NCBI GenBank assembly: GCA_030598355.1
Contig: JAUVQD010000079.1
Coordinates: 1-6,869, forward strand
Length of the DNA: 6,869 nucleotides
Source of the DNA: Actinomycetes bacterium
Lineage (GTDB): Bacteria > Actinomycetota > Aquicultoria > CAJVYJ01 > JAUVQD01
Direction: 5' to 3'
A program made the position numbers and the translations under genes. Below, piece after piece: positions 1-6,595 of this stretch (its first letter is position 1; every line of letters starts with the position of its first letter). Below the pieces are notes generated by a model, which searched no databases, was not told the DNA's origin, and saw only the letters and a program-made list of their open reading frames with translations.

Positions 1-1
1 C

Positions 2-379
2 CTTGATAAGTTAGGGGAAAGGTTTCCCGTTACGATTCACGTTGTGACGGACGGACAAGAAGCGATAGATTATGTTGAGAAGAGTCCGCCATATGTAAAT
101 GTTAATACCCCTGATTTTATACTTCTCGATATAAAGCTGCCGAAGAGAAACGGTTTCGAAGTTCTGGAGTTTTTTAAATCAGACGCGCGATTCAAAACTA
201 TCCCGATCATAATGCTAACTAGCTCTGATGATGAAAGCGATATTACCCGTAGCTACGAACTTGGCTCAAACAGCTATATTTCGAAACCAACTGGAACTGA
301 TGAACTTGCCGCTATGTTGGAGAGTCTCGGCATGTATTGGTTCGCTACTAATAGGCTTCCTTCAAAAAGCACTGTCTAG
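2..379 (+). CDS. Rcp1-type single-domain response regulator, 5' partial
   Basis: The reading frame is open to the left edge, so the N-terminus, with the acidic metal-binding pair expected about 20 residues in, lies outside the window. 125 residues are visible; Rcp-type receivers are usually about 140-150. The phosphoacceptor is the Asp of LLDIKLP (codon 128-130). The conserved Thr is in MLTSS (codon 218-220) and the conserved Lys in SKP (codon 284-286). The TDGQEAIDYV segment, the long loop before the Asp, the SYELGSNSYISKP stretch and the WFATNRLP tail are the pattern of Rcp1-like regulators, which receive phosphate from phytochrome-type or other hybrid histidine kinases and carry no DNA-binding output domain. 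A GTG at 44 could be read as a start, but the homology clearly extends upstream of it. No kinase is visible. The gene is convergent with lipA, and nothing ties it functionally to the lipoate operon. Confidence 0.9.
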   Translation, partial: LDKLGERFPVTIHVVTDGQEAIDYVEKSPPYVNVNTPDFILLDIKLPKRNGFEVLEFFKSDARFKTIPIIMLTSSDDESDITRSYELGSNSYISKPTGTDELAAMLESLGMYWFATNRLPSKSTV

Positions 380-384
380 GCAAG

Positions 385-1212
385 TTAAGCCCCGCGATAT
401 GAGCTCCGAACTAACGGACCACTGATTATGCGAGAGAAACCGAGCCGTTGGCAGTACTTGGCAAGGCCCATAAATTCTTCCGGTCTATAATATCGTTTCA
501 CCGTAAATTGGTTTTTTGAGGGCTGAAGGTATTGTCCGATTGTAATCATTTTAACCCCTACGGCCTGGATATCCTCAATCGCTCTCCTGATTTCCGCGCG
601 TGATTCACCAAAACCGACCATGAGCCCGGTTTTAACACTTATGTCCGTACCCGTGAGTTGCTTTAGTATGGCCAATGATCGTGCGTAGTCGGCCTGCGGC
701 CTGAGTTTTGGAAAGAGCCGCGAAACTGTCTCTAGGTTATGAGCAATAACATTTGGTCCGGATTCAACAACTCTGACGACAGCATCAAGATCTCCGTCAA
801 AATCTGGAATTAGAGCCTCAATTCTACTCGCCGGCGAGCGACGACGAATAGCCCGGATAGTCTCAGCGAAGCTCGAGGCCCCACCATCCTCAAGATCATC
901 TCTCGTCACTGAAGTTATTACCACATCCCGAAGGTTTAGTTTGGCCACCACCTTAGCCAGACGTTCCGGCTCAAACTCGTTTGGCTTCTCCGGGTTTCCA
1001 GTCATTATTCGACAATAAAGACACTCTCTAGTACAAACTGACCCCATTATTAAGAATGTCGTGTCGCGTCTTGCAAAACATTCCCAGATATTTGGACAAG
1101 CTGATTTTTCACAAACTGTTGCCAGATTATTCTTCTTGAATTCGCTGACGAGCTCCTCTTGATCTTCGCTGCTTTTGGAAACAACTTTTAGCCATGGAGG
1201 GCGGCTAGACAT
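385..1212 (-). CDS. lipA: Lipoyl synthase (radical SAM)
   Basis: LipA inserts two sulfur atoms at C6 and C8 of octanoyl groups attached to lipoyl domains, using S-adenosylmethionine and two 4Fe-4S clusters, in the cytoplasm. The 275-residue protein shows both cluster motifs. The auxiliary CX4CX5C cluster is C34, C39 and C45 (CEKSACPNIWEC). The radical SAM CX3CX2C cluster is C60, C64 and C67 (CTRECLYC). VITSVTRDDLEDGGA, VKTGLMVGFGE and the terminal GPLVRSSY follow; the last motif includes the serine that ligates the auxiliary cluster. The N-terminal PPWLKV block is a normal family start, so ATG at 1212 is right. It has a strong Shine-Dalgarno, although it lies 25 bases inside lipB. The length is slightly below the E. 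coli enzyme (about 320) because the N-terminal extension is short. It is the last gene of the operon. Identification is very secure. Confidence 0.97.
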   Translation of the reverse strand: MSSRPPWLKVVSKSSEDQEELVSEFKKNNLATVCEKSACPNIWECFARRDTTFLIMGSVCTRECLYCRIMTGNPEKPNEFEPERLAKVVAKLNLRDVVITSVTRDDLEDGGASSFAETIRAIRRRSPASRIEALIPDFDGDLDAVVRVVESGPNVIAHNLETVSRLFPKLRPQADYARSLAILKQLTGTDISVKTGLMVGFGESRAEIRRAIEDIQAVGVKMITIGQYLQPSKNQFTVKRYYRPEEFMGLAKYCQRLGFSRIISGPLVRSSYRGA

Positions 1213-1880
1213 TCTATTGACTCCTTTTCATAGCCGAAGACGGAAGTGAAATTTTGAATTACTGACTCTCGAACAAGTTCAAACTCGGGCGCGATCCCGG
1301 AGGCTGCCTTAATGCTCGTCACACCAGCGTCCTTTAAGCCACACTGATCTATCGCTGAATATAGCGTGAGATCGTTTGCGATGTTAAGGGCGAAACCGTG
1401 GCTGGTTATCCATTTCTCGACCTTAATGCCGATCGCCGCTATCTTGTCATTCCCCAGCCAAACGCCGGTCTTTCCGATACGCGTGGTTCCCTCAATCCCG
1501 AAATCAGCCAGCGTCCTTACTACAACCAACTCAAGTTGCCTGAGATACAAATGAAGGTCCCGGCTAGCCCTTAAGTTGACTATCGGATACGCGACTAATT
1601 GACCGGGAGAATGGAGCGTTACTCCGCCACCACGATCAACAGGGACAATCTTTATCTCTCGCCTCTTAAACCATTCAGCGGACGCCTTAACCTGCGAGAA
1701 ATCACCGCCTGTACCGATTGTGGCAATCAGGTCGTGCTCTACTAAAAGCAAATGATCGCCCCCACCCTGCTCTTGACCTCTTTTGACCAGCGCTCTTTGG
1801 CGAGCGAGAGTTTTTAGATAATCTTGAAGACCTAGTTTTTCTATACGCAATCTCGGCTTTGAGGCTAGACGCTCAGCCAT
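1188..1880 (-). CDS. lipB: Octanoyl-[acyl carrier protein]:protein octanoyltransferase
   Basis: LipB transfers octanoate from acyl carrier protein to the lipoyl-domain lysine through a Cys-thioester intermediate, providing the substrate for LipA. The 230-residue protein has the family landmarks in order: LGLQDY near residue 16, the substrate loop RGGGVTLHSPGQLVAYPI (83-100), GNDKIAAIGIKV with catalytic Lys K146, TSHGFALNI (159-167), and the catalytic Cys in IDQCGL (C180). Two positions in the loop are atypical: Leu89 where an aromatic residue is usual, and Ser91 where HGPGQ is commonest. ATG at 1880 gives a normal N-terminus. No good Shine-Dalgarno precedes it, so initiation probably relies on coupling to E2, whose stop codon lies 16 bases inside lipB. 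The 3' end overlaps lipA. Confidence 0.96.
   Translation of the reverse strand: MAERLASKPRLRIEKLGLQDYLKTLARQRALVKRGQEQGGGDHLLLVEHDLIATIGTGGDFSQVKASAEWFKRREIKIVPVDRGGGVTLHSPGQLVAYPIVNLRASRDLHLYLRQLELVVVRTLADFGIEGTTRIGKTGVWLGNDKIAAIGIKVEKWITSHGFALNIANDLTLYSAIDQCGLKDAGVTSIKAASGIAPEFELVRESVIQNFTSVFGYEKESIECLAALHG
1221..1228 (-). promoter_or_regulatory. Shine-Dalgarno of lipA inside lipB
   Basis: On the minus strand the sequence AAAAGGAG lies 8 bases before the lipA ATG (1210-1212). It sits wholly within the lipB coding sequence. It is among the best ribosome binding sites in the operon and fixes the lipA start, allowing lipA to be initiated independently of ribosomes finishing lipB. Confidence 0.8.
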
Positions 1881-3160
1881 GTTCCCAGGTCTTCGTCGTA
1901 GTCTCGGGTCTCCAATTCTTCTTTAATATCCCGCAAGAATTGGCCGGCTATCGCGCCATCGTTGACTCGATGATCGTATGAAAGGCTCAGGTAAACCATG
2001 TGCCGAAGAGCAATGGCGGAATCTTTTGCGACAGGCCGCTCGGTAACCGCGTCAAGACTCAAGATCGCTACTTGGGGTTGATTAATGATAGGCGTTTGAA
2101 AAAGCGTGCCAAACGATCCCGGGTTAGTAATGGTAAATGTGCCCTCATGGACGTCATCAGGTGAAAGCTGTCCCGAGCGAGTCTTTTCGGCTAGCCTGTG
2201 AATGGCGCGCGCTAGCCCTAAAATATTTTGTTCATCGGCCTGCTTTATCACCGGAACAATTAACCCATCGGGTACCGAGACGGCGATACCTAAATTCACG
2301 TAATGTTTTATGATTAGATCTTCGCCATCTAAAATACTATTTATCGTCGGCCAACGCTGGAGCGCCGCGATTGTTGCCAGGCTAACAAATGGCAAAATGT
2401 TGAGCGAAAAACCCTCTCGCTCCTTGAAGGCGGCTTTGTACCGCTTGCGAACCTGCTCTATCTTCTCCACATCCACTTCAATGACCGTTGTGACATGTGC
2501 GGATGTTTTGACGCTTCTCACCATATGCTCTGAGATGACCTTCCTAATATGACTAAGGGGCTGCCGCTCTTCCCTTGTGCCTGCCTGCGGCTGGGCCTGA
2601 ACCTGAGCGGGTTTCGCCGGTTTGATGTCTGGCGCCGGGTGGTCCGATTCTGCTTTTGGTTTTGATGTCCTATCTTCGACAGTCGTCTCAATTTTGCTCA
2701 GAATATCGTTCTTTGTAATGCGTCCATCTTTTCCGGTCCCCTCGATTGAGTTGAGGTCTACCTGCTTTTCCCTGGCTATCTTTCGCACAATCGGTGACAA
2801 GAAACCGTGTTCATGGCGCGACTCTTGGAGGCTTGCTTTTTCGTTCGCAACTTTCTCTGCCGGCAACTCTGAGACTTTTGGCCCGCTTTCATGACTCATT
2901 CGCTCCGTAGCGACTACTGGCTGATCATTATCACCGATAAGCGCTAATTCCGTTCCGACCGCCACTGTGTCGCCTTCGGCCACCAGGATTTTTCGCACCA
3001 CGCCCGAGTCAACCGATGGAACCTCGGTATCTACCTTGTCGGTCGATATCTCAACAACCATTTCATCGCGTCCGACATTTTCACCCTCGTGTTTAAGCCA
3101 GCGAATGACGGTGCCCTCTGTCACTGTCTCGCCCAACTTCGGCATAACCAAGGAGCCCAT
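1865..3160 (-). CDS. 2-oxoacid dehydrogenase E2, dihydrolipoamide acyltransferase
   Basis: E2 forms the core of the complex and transfers the acyl group from lipoamide to CoA. The 431 residues contain one N-terminal lipoyl domain (about 1-77) with lipoyl-lysine K42 in ISTDKVDTEVPS, and a charged linker. A peripheral subunit-binding domain follows (about 119-158, with SPIVRKIAREK and GTGKDGRITKNDI). Next come a flexible linker rich in Pro, Ala, Lys and Gln (about 159-199) and the trimer-forming catalytic domain (about 200-431). The catalytic domain carries NPGSFG at 346-351 and the active-site motif DHRVNDG with H397 and D401. The start is 1 base after the E1 beta stop (TAA A ATG), with only a weak GGTGG upstream. 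A Met at residue 6 is an alternative, but it would trim the first strand of the lipoyl domain. Whether the acyl group comes from pyruvate, a branched-chain oxoacid or acetoin is not resolved (pdhC, bkdB or acoC type). Confidence 0.95.
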   Translation of the reverse strand: MGSLVMPKLGETVTEGTVIRWLKHEGENVGRDEMVVEISTDKVDTEVPSVDSGVVRKILVAEGDTVAVGTELALIGDNDQPVVATERMSHESGPKVSELPAEKVANEKASLQESRHEHGFLSPIVRKIAREKQVDLNSIEGTGKDGRITKNDILSKIETTVEDRTSKPKAESDHPAPDIKPAKPAQVQAQPQAGTREERQPLSHIRKVISEHMVRSVKTSAHVTTVIEVDVEKIEQVRKRYKAAFKEREGFSLNILPFVSLATIAALQRWPTINSILDGEDLIIKHYVNLGIAVSVPDGLIVPVIKQADEQNILGLARAIHRLAEKTRSGQLSPDDVHEGTFTITNPGSFGTLFQTPIINQPQVAILSLDAVTERPVAKDSAIALRHMVYLSLSYDHRVNDGAIAGQFLRDIKEELETRDYDEDLGTWLSV

Positions 3161-3161
3161 T

Positions 3162-4181
3162 TTAGTAAGCCACCAACTTGGTGATTCCTGTCGTTATTTC
3201 TTCGACCTGAGGTAGATACGCGTCTTCTAGCGGCGGGCTGTATGGAATCGGGGTATCAGGTGGCGCTATTCTCTCGATTGGACCATCCAGATATTCAAAC
3301 GCTCCTTCATTGATCGTGGCGGCCAGCTCAGCTGAGACTCCGAAGGAATAATGATCTTCAGTGACGATCACTACCTTCCCTGTCTTCTTGACGCTTGCGA
3401 TTATGGCAGCTTTATCAAGTGGATTAATTGTACGAATATCCACAACCTCAACAGAGATCCCATTAGTGTTAAGTTGTTTGGCCGCTTCCAGAGCCTTATA
3501 CAGCATGGCCCCATACGTTATCACGGACACATCCGTCCCATCGCGCCGCACCGAAGCCCGACCGATATCAATTTTGTATTTCTCTCTTGGCAAACGTTCC
3601 TTGAGACGCCTATAGAGGTATTTGTGCTCAAAAAATATAACGGGATTTGGATCTTCTATCGCGCTCCTCAATAAACCTTTAGCGTCAAATGGGGTTGCTG
3701 GAGCGACAACTTTGAGACCGGGTACGTGAGCAAACCAACCCTCCGGACTCTGAGAATGGAATGGCCCGGCGCGCAGACCGGCACCCGAAGGAGCCCTGAT
3801 GACCATCGGTACTGGGTCTCCTGTACGATAATGGATTTTGGCTGCCACATTTACTATCTGATCCCACCCGCAGGAAAGAAAATCAGCGTACTGAACCTCA
3901 ACGACCGGTCGAAGGCCCATCAAGGCGGCGCCAACCGCGGCACCGATAAACCCTGACTCAGAGAGCGGTGTATCAATCACTCGCTCTTCTCCGAATTCGT
4001 CTATCAAACCTTTTGTCACCTTGAAGGCGCCCCCGAATTCGCCAATATCTTCGCCAATCTGAATCACGGTCTCGTCTTCCCTCATGGCTTCGCCTAAGCC
4101 TTGCGAGATGGCCTGAAGGTAAGTTGATTCTTCATTTTGAAAAGTCAGGCCTTTGGCCGCTTCTTGCTCAGTGATAGACAT
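3162..4181 (-). CDS. 2-oxoacid dehydrogenase E1 component, beta subunit
   Basis: This is the beta half of the heterotetrameric thiamine-diphosphate E1, which oxidatively decarboxylates a 2-oxoacid and acylates the lipoyl group of E2. Motifs in the 339 residues are GEDIGEFGGAF (43-53) and DTPLSESGF with E75, the glutamate expected to activate the thiamine aminopyrimidine. QYADF (97-101) and FHSQSPEGWFAHVPGLK with the active-site His H142 follow, then the transketolase C-terminal domain. The segment NPVIFFEHKYLYR resembles branched-chain oxoacid dehydrogenase E1 beta more than classical pyruvate dehydrogenase. The start is a well-supported ATG with Shine-Dalgarno GAGGTG 7 bases upstream, overlapping the end of E1 alpha by 14 bases. 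The length is typical of bacterial E1 beta. Candidate symbols are pdhB, bkdA2 or acoB. Confidence 0.95.
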   Translation of the reverse strand: MSITEQEAAKGLTFQNEESTYLQAISQGLGEAMREDETVIQIGEDIGEFGGAFKVTKGLIDEFGEERVIDTPLSESGFIGAAVGAALMGLRPVVEVQYADFLSCGWDQIVNVAAKIHYRTGDPVPMVIRAPSGAGLRAGPFHSQSPEGWFAHVPGLKVVAPATPFDAKGLLRSAIEDPNPVIFFEHKYLYRRLKERLPREKYKIDIGRASVRRDGTDVSVITYGAMLYKALEAAKQLNTNGISVEVVDIRTINPLDKAAIIASVKKTGKVVIVTEDHYSFGVSAELAATINEGAFEYLDGPIERIAPPDTPIPYSPPLEDAYLPQVEEITTGITKLVAY

Positions 4182-5127
4182 CTTTTGTCACCTCATTTGG
4201 ATCTGGCAGCGGACTAGCTTCGGCAAACGCGACTGCTCCGTCGATTTTCATCTGTATTTCTATTTCAATTTGTTGTTTTTCTTCATCGTTGAGTTGCCAT
4301 TCATCGCGCAATAAAATCTCAAATCGATTGATAGGGTCTTTTTCTTCCCACTGTTCAATTAGCCCGGATGGAGCGTAGGTAAAGCGGTCATGGCCTGCGT
4401 GACCTTTCATTCTTAAAGTCTTGGCCTCAATTAGGCTTGGACCCTGTCCTTCCCGGGCGAGATCGACACTTCTTTTCACTGCCTCAAAGACCTCGATAGG
4501 ATCGTTACCATCAACAGTTATACCCGGCATGCCATAAGCCGACGCCCGATTAGCAACATTCCCTATTTTCATCCCTTTTTCCGCCGGGGTTGAAAAGGCA
4601 AATTGATTATTTATGACAAAGAAGACGACGGGAAGAGTTTTAACGGCTGCAAAGTTGAGAGCTTCATGCCAATCACCGCGGCTGGTTGCGCCTTCGCCGC
4701 AATACGCTAAGGCAACGCGACTTTCTCCTTGAATTTTAAAAGCCAAGGCAGCCCCGGCTGCTACCGGATAAAAGTCAGGCAACATGCTCACGGTTGTGAA
4801 AATGCCTCGGGATAGATCGCCGAGATAGTTGTCCTCTCCGCGCCCTTTTGTCGGCCCGGTCACTTTCGCTAAGTGCTGAGCGACGATTAGCTTGATATCC
4901 ATGCCCCGCGGCAACATGGCAATCATATCCCTGTGGGTCGGAGCGATGACATCGCCTGGCTCCAAAGCATAAGCACTGCCAACATAACAAGCCTCTTGGC
5001 CTCTTCCCTGGTAGATCGCCCCGGGAATTTTTCCCTGCTTATATAGGGTTTCCAGGCGTTCTTCTAAGGCGCGGCCCAGAAGTAGATAGTAATACATATC
5101 AAAATGTTGTTCTCTAGATAAAGCCAC
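4168..5127 (-). CDS. 2-oxoacid dehydrogenase E1 component, alpha subunit
   Basis: This is the thiamine-diphosphate-binding alpha half of E1. At 319 residues it is short, matching acetoin/branched-chain-like bacterial E1 alpha rather than the longer mitochondrial type. Visible landmarks are GAIYQGRGQEA (36-46), THRDM (64-68) and the thiamine-diphosphate and Mg2+ motif, which begins GEGATSRGDWHEALNF (144-159) and ends with NN (173-174). The KGHAGHD loop follows. The motif is GEG rather than the GDG of most pyruvate dehydrogenases; GEG is usual in branched-chain oxoacid dehydrogenases. The start is GTG at 5127, supported by Shine-Dalgarno AAGGA 5 bases upstream and by the typical LSREQHFDMYYYLLLGRALEE N-terminus. 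It overlaps the end of lpdA by 14 bases. Candidate symbols are pdhA, bkdA1 or acoA; the substrate is undetermined. Confidence 0.95.
   Translation of the reverse strand: MALSREQHFDMYYYLLLGRALEERLETLYKQGKIPGAIYQGRGQEACYVGSAYALEPGDVIAPTHRDMIAMLPRGMDIKLIVAQHLAKVTGPTKGRGEDNYLGDLSRGIFTTVSMLPDFYPVAAGAALAFKIQGESRVALAYCGEGATSRGDWHEALNFAAVKTLPVVFFVINNQFAFSTPAEKGMKIGNVANRASAYGMPGITVDGNDPIEVFEAVKRSVDLAREGQGPSLIEAKTLRMKGHAGHDRFTYAPSGLIEQWEEKDPINRFEILLRDEWQLNDEEKQQIEIEIQMKIDGAVAFAEASPLPDPNEVTKDVYH
4189..4194 (-). promoter_or_regulatory. Shine-Dalgarno of E1 beta
   Basis: GAGGTG on the minus strand is followed by a 7-base spacer before the E1 beta ATG (4179-4181). It lies inside the last codons of E1 alpha and decides the E1 beta start. 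Confidence 0.75.
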
Positions 5128-6499
5128 GTAAATCCTTCTTTCTTAATCTCAAGTTCGCTTCCCCTATGACCTCTGAAAAAGTTGGATGAGGATGGATCAT
5201 CTTAGCCACATCTTCCGGGTATGCCTCCCACCCAACCATCAACATTGCCTGTGAAATCAACTCGCTAACTTTGGCGCCGATCATGTGCACTCCAAGAATC
5301 GGCCCGTCTTTTTCTGCAATAATCTTAACTTCCCCATCAGTTTCACCTGAAATCATAAATCGCGCATTGGACGCAAATGGAACTTTGGCTGTCTTCACCT
5401 CATACCCATTTTCTCTTGCTGATGTCTCTGTCATTCCGACCGAGGCTACTTCCGGGTAGCTATATATACATCGAGGCAATGCCATATAGTTGATTTGCTC
5501 CTGATCTTGCCCGGCAATTACTTCAGCGGCATAAATGCCTTCCGCCATTGCAGCATGTGCTAACTGAGGAGTTGGCAACAGGTCTCCGACAGCAAAGACA
5601 TTGTGCCGGGAGGTCTCCAGCTTGTTGTCTACTTTCACATAACCATTTAGCATTTCGACCCCCGCGCGTTGAGCCTCTTTTAAAACAGGGTCCCGCCCGG
5701 CCGCGACCATGACTTTCTCAGCTTCTAGTTTTCTTGAGCCACCGTTATGCCATACCTCTGCTGTGACTCCACCTTCAACAACCACTGACTCAAAGCGCGT
5801 GCCCAACATGATCTTTATACCCCGAGCCTCAAAAGACTTAACCAATGCCGCCGATATCTCAATGTCTTCATTCGGGAGCAAGCGCGGCGTCATCTCAATT
5901 ATTGTTACTTCTGCTCCAAAGGTCTTCCAAAGTGAAGCAAACTCAACCCCGATGTATCCCCCGCCAAGAACCAAAACCGAACCTGGAGGTTTGGGAAGAA
6001 GCAAAGCTTCTTTGCTGGTTATTACTGACTGACCGTCTATTTCAACATTGGGTGCACTTCTTGGCTTTGAGCCGGTCGCTATCACCAGATTTTTGAACGC
6101 GATTCGCTCGCTTCGGCCTTGTGCGTTAACATCCACATAATCTTCTTCTCCGATACTTCCTTCACCTTTTATCACTTCAACCCCGCGCGCGGCGGCTAAT
6201 TCCTTTAAGCCGCGAAAAGCACCCGCGACAATATCTTCTTTCTTTTTTTGCACCTCATCCCAGCAGATTGATCCGTGAGTAATGTGAAGCCCGACTTCCG
6301 GCAGAACATTTAAGTTTTCAATGATGTCGGCAATATGCAAAAGAGCCTTGGTAGGTATGCAGCCATAATGAAGGCACGTTCCCCCGAGCTTATCGCGCTC
6401 GATGATTACTGTCGTTAGACCAAGTTCCCTAGCTCGAAAAGCGGCCGCGTAACCTCCGGTGCCACCCCCGAGAACCACAACATCAAATTCTCTTATCAT
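5114..6499 (-). CDS. lpdA: Dihydrolipoyl dehydrogenase (E3)
   Basis: This FAD-dependent disulfide oxidoreductase reoxidises the dihydrolipoyl group of E2 and passes electrons to NAD+. Motifs in the 461 residues are FAD-binding GGGTGGYAAA (11-20), the redox-active disulfide C42/C47 in GGTCLHYGCIPTK, and ATGS (141-144). The NAD-binding GGGYIGVEF (179-187) has an acidic E202 at the end of the second strand, consistent with NAD rather than NADP. VFAVGDLLP is the second FAD motif, and the C-terminal HPHPTFSE supplies the catalytic pair H438 and E443. All key residues are present. The length is typical. An in-frame TAA 15 bases upstream of the ATG at 6499 rules out a longer protein. The best Shine-Dalgarno (AGAGGT) is about 14 bases away, which is longer than ideal. 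It is the first gene of the operon, whereas E3 is more often last. Confidence 0.97.
   Translation of the reverse strand: MIREFDVVVLGGGTGGYAAAFRARELGLTTVIIERDKLGGTCLHYGCIPTKALLHIADIIENLNVLPEVGLHITHGSICWDEVQKKKEDIVAGAFRGLKELAAARGVEVIKGEGSIGEEDYVDVNAQGRSERIAFKNLVIATGSKPRSAPNVEIDGQSVITSKEALLLPKPPGSVLVLGGGYIGVEFASLWKTFGAEVTIIEMTPRLLPNEDIEISAALVKSFEARGIKIMLGTRFESVVVEGGVTAEVWHNGGSRKLEAEKVMVAAGRDPVLKEAQRAGVEMLNGYVKVDNKLETSRHNVFAVGDLLPTPQLAHAAMAEGIYAAEVIAGQDQEQINYMALPRCIYSYPEVASVGMTETSARENGYEVKTAKVPFASNARFMISGETDGEVKIIAEKDGPILGVHMIGAKVSELISQAMLMVGWEAYPEDVAKMIHPHPTFSEVIGEANLRLRKKDLRGFI
5133..5137 (-). promoter_or_regulatory. Shine-Dalgarno supporting the GTG start of E1 alpha
   Basis: AAGGA (extended as GAAGGA) on the minus strand is followed by TTTAC and then GTG at 5125-5127. 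It favours this GTG over the Met codon at residue 11. Confidence 0.7.
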
Positions 6500-6580
6500 T
6501 TGATGTAACTTTTACCTCTGGTGCTCCTGGTTAAACTTCTTCGAGTGGCGGCGCGTCGTTTTTTTTCAACTAAGGTTTCG

Positions 6581-6586
6581 CTTATA
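6581..6586 (-). promoter_or_regulatory. Possible -10 element of the lpdA operon
   Basis: Read on the minus strand these bases give TATAAG, sharing four positions with the dgt -10 element. A start site would fall near 6574. No good -35 was found at 17 bases, so this is a weak candidate, and other positions in the region or within dgt could serve. Confidence 0.25.
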
Positions 6587-6588
6587 CT
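6583..6588 (+). promoter_or_regulatory. Putative -10 element of dgt (leaderless arrangement)
   Basis: TATACT matches the sigma-70/sigma-A -10 consensus at five of six positions and lies 7 bases before the dgt ATG at 6596. Transcription would therefore start at or next to the ATG, giving a leaderless mRNA. This agrees with the absence of any Shine-Dalgarno in front of that ATG (the nearest AAGG is about 20 bases away). No convincing -35 hexamer is found 16-18 bases upstream; that stretch is a T-run. Confidence 0.55.
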
Positions 6589-6595
6589 GCTAACT

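Larger units (their letters stand above)
385..6499 (-). other. Six-gene operon: 2-oxoacid dehydrogenase complex plus lipoyl assembly
   Basis: The order of transcription is lpdA, E1 alpha, E1 beta, E2, lipB, lipA. The junctions are a 14-base overlap (5114-5127), a 14-base overlap (4168-4181), a 1-base gap (3161), a 16-base overlap (1865-1880) and a 25-base overlap (1188-1212). There is no room for internal terminators, so one transcript with translational coupling is the simplest reading. The set holds every catalytic subunit of the complex and both enzymes that assemble lipoate endogenously on the E2 lipoyl domain. No lplA-type lipoate ligase and no regulator gene is present within the unit. 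The leader begins in the divergent region 6500-6595. No clear rho-independent terminator is seen after the lipA stop. Confidence 0.9.
6500..6595. promoter_or_regulatory. Divergent promoter region between lpdA and dgt
   Basis: These 96 non-coding bases separate two divergent transcription units, so promoters for both should lie here. The region contains a T-run (6559-6566) and the symmetric CTTATACT box at 6581-6588. No operator-like inverted repeat or riboswitch was recognised. Initiation for the operon at about 6574 would give lpdA an untranslated leader of about 75 bases. Assignment of promoter elements is by eye only. Confidence 0.6.

Noticed and set aside
354..391. GGCTT and AAGCC arms near the convergent stop codons as a possible terminator.
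   Set aside because: The stem is only 5 base pairs with a loop of about 28 bases and no following T-run, so it is not a credible rho-independent terminator.
228..425. A plus-strand frame overlapping the response regulator end and lipA end.
   Set aside because: It is out of frame with the clear receiver-domain coding sequence, and its product shows no recognisable domain.
2560..2690. The biased Pro/Ala/Lys/Gln stretch in E2 as a repeat or an insertion.
   Set aside because: It is the normal flexible linker between the subunit-binding and catalytic domains of E2 proteins.
1366..3674. Several plus-strand frames of 60-107 codons opposite lipB, E2 and E1 beta.
   Set aside because: They are complementary shadows of well-conserved minus-strand genes, with low-complexity Ser/Thr/Pro translations and no family resemblance.
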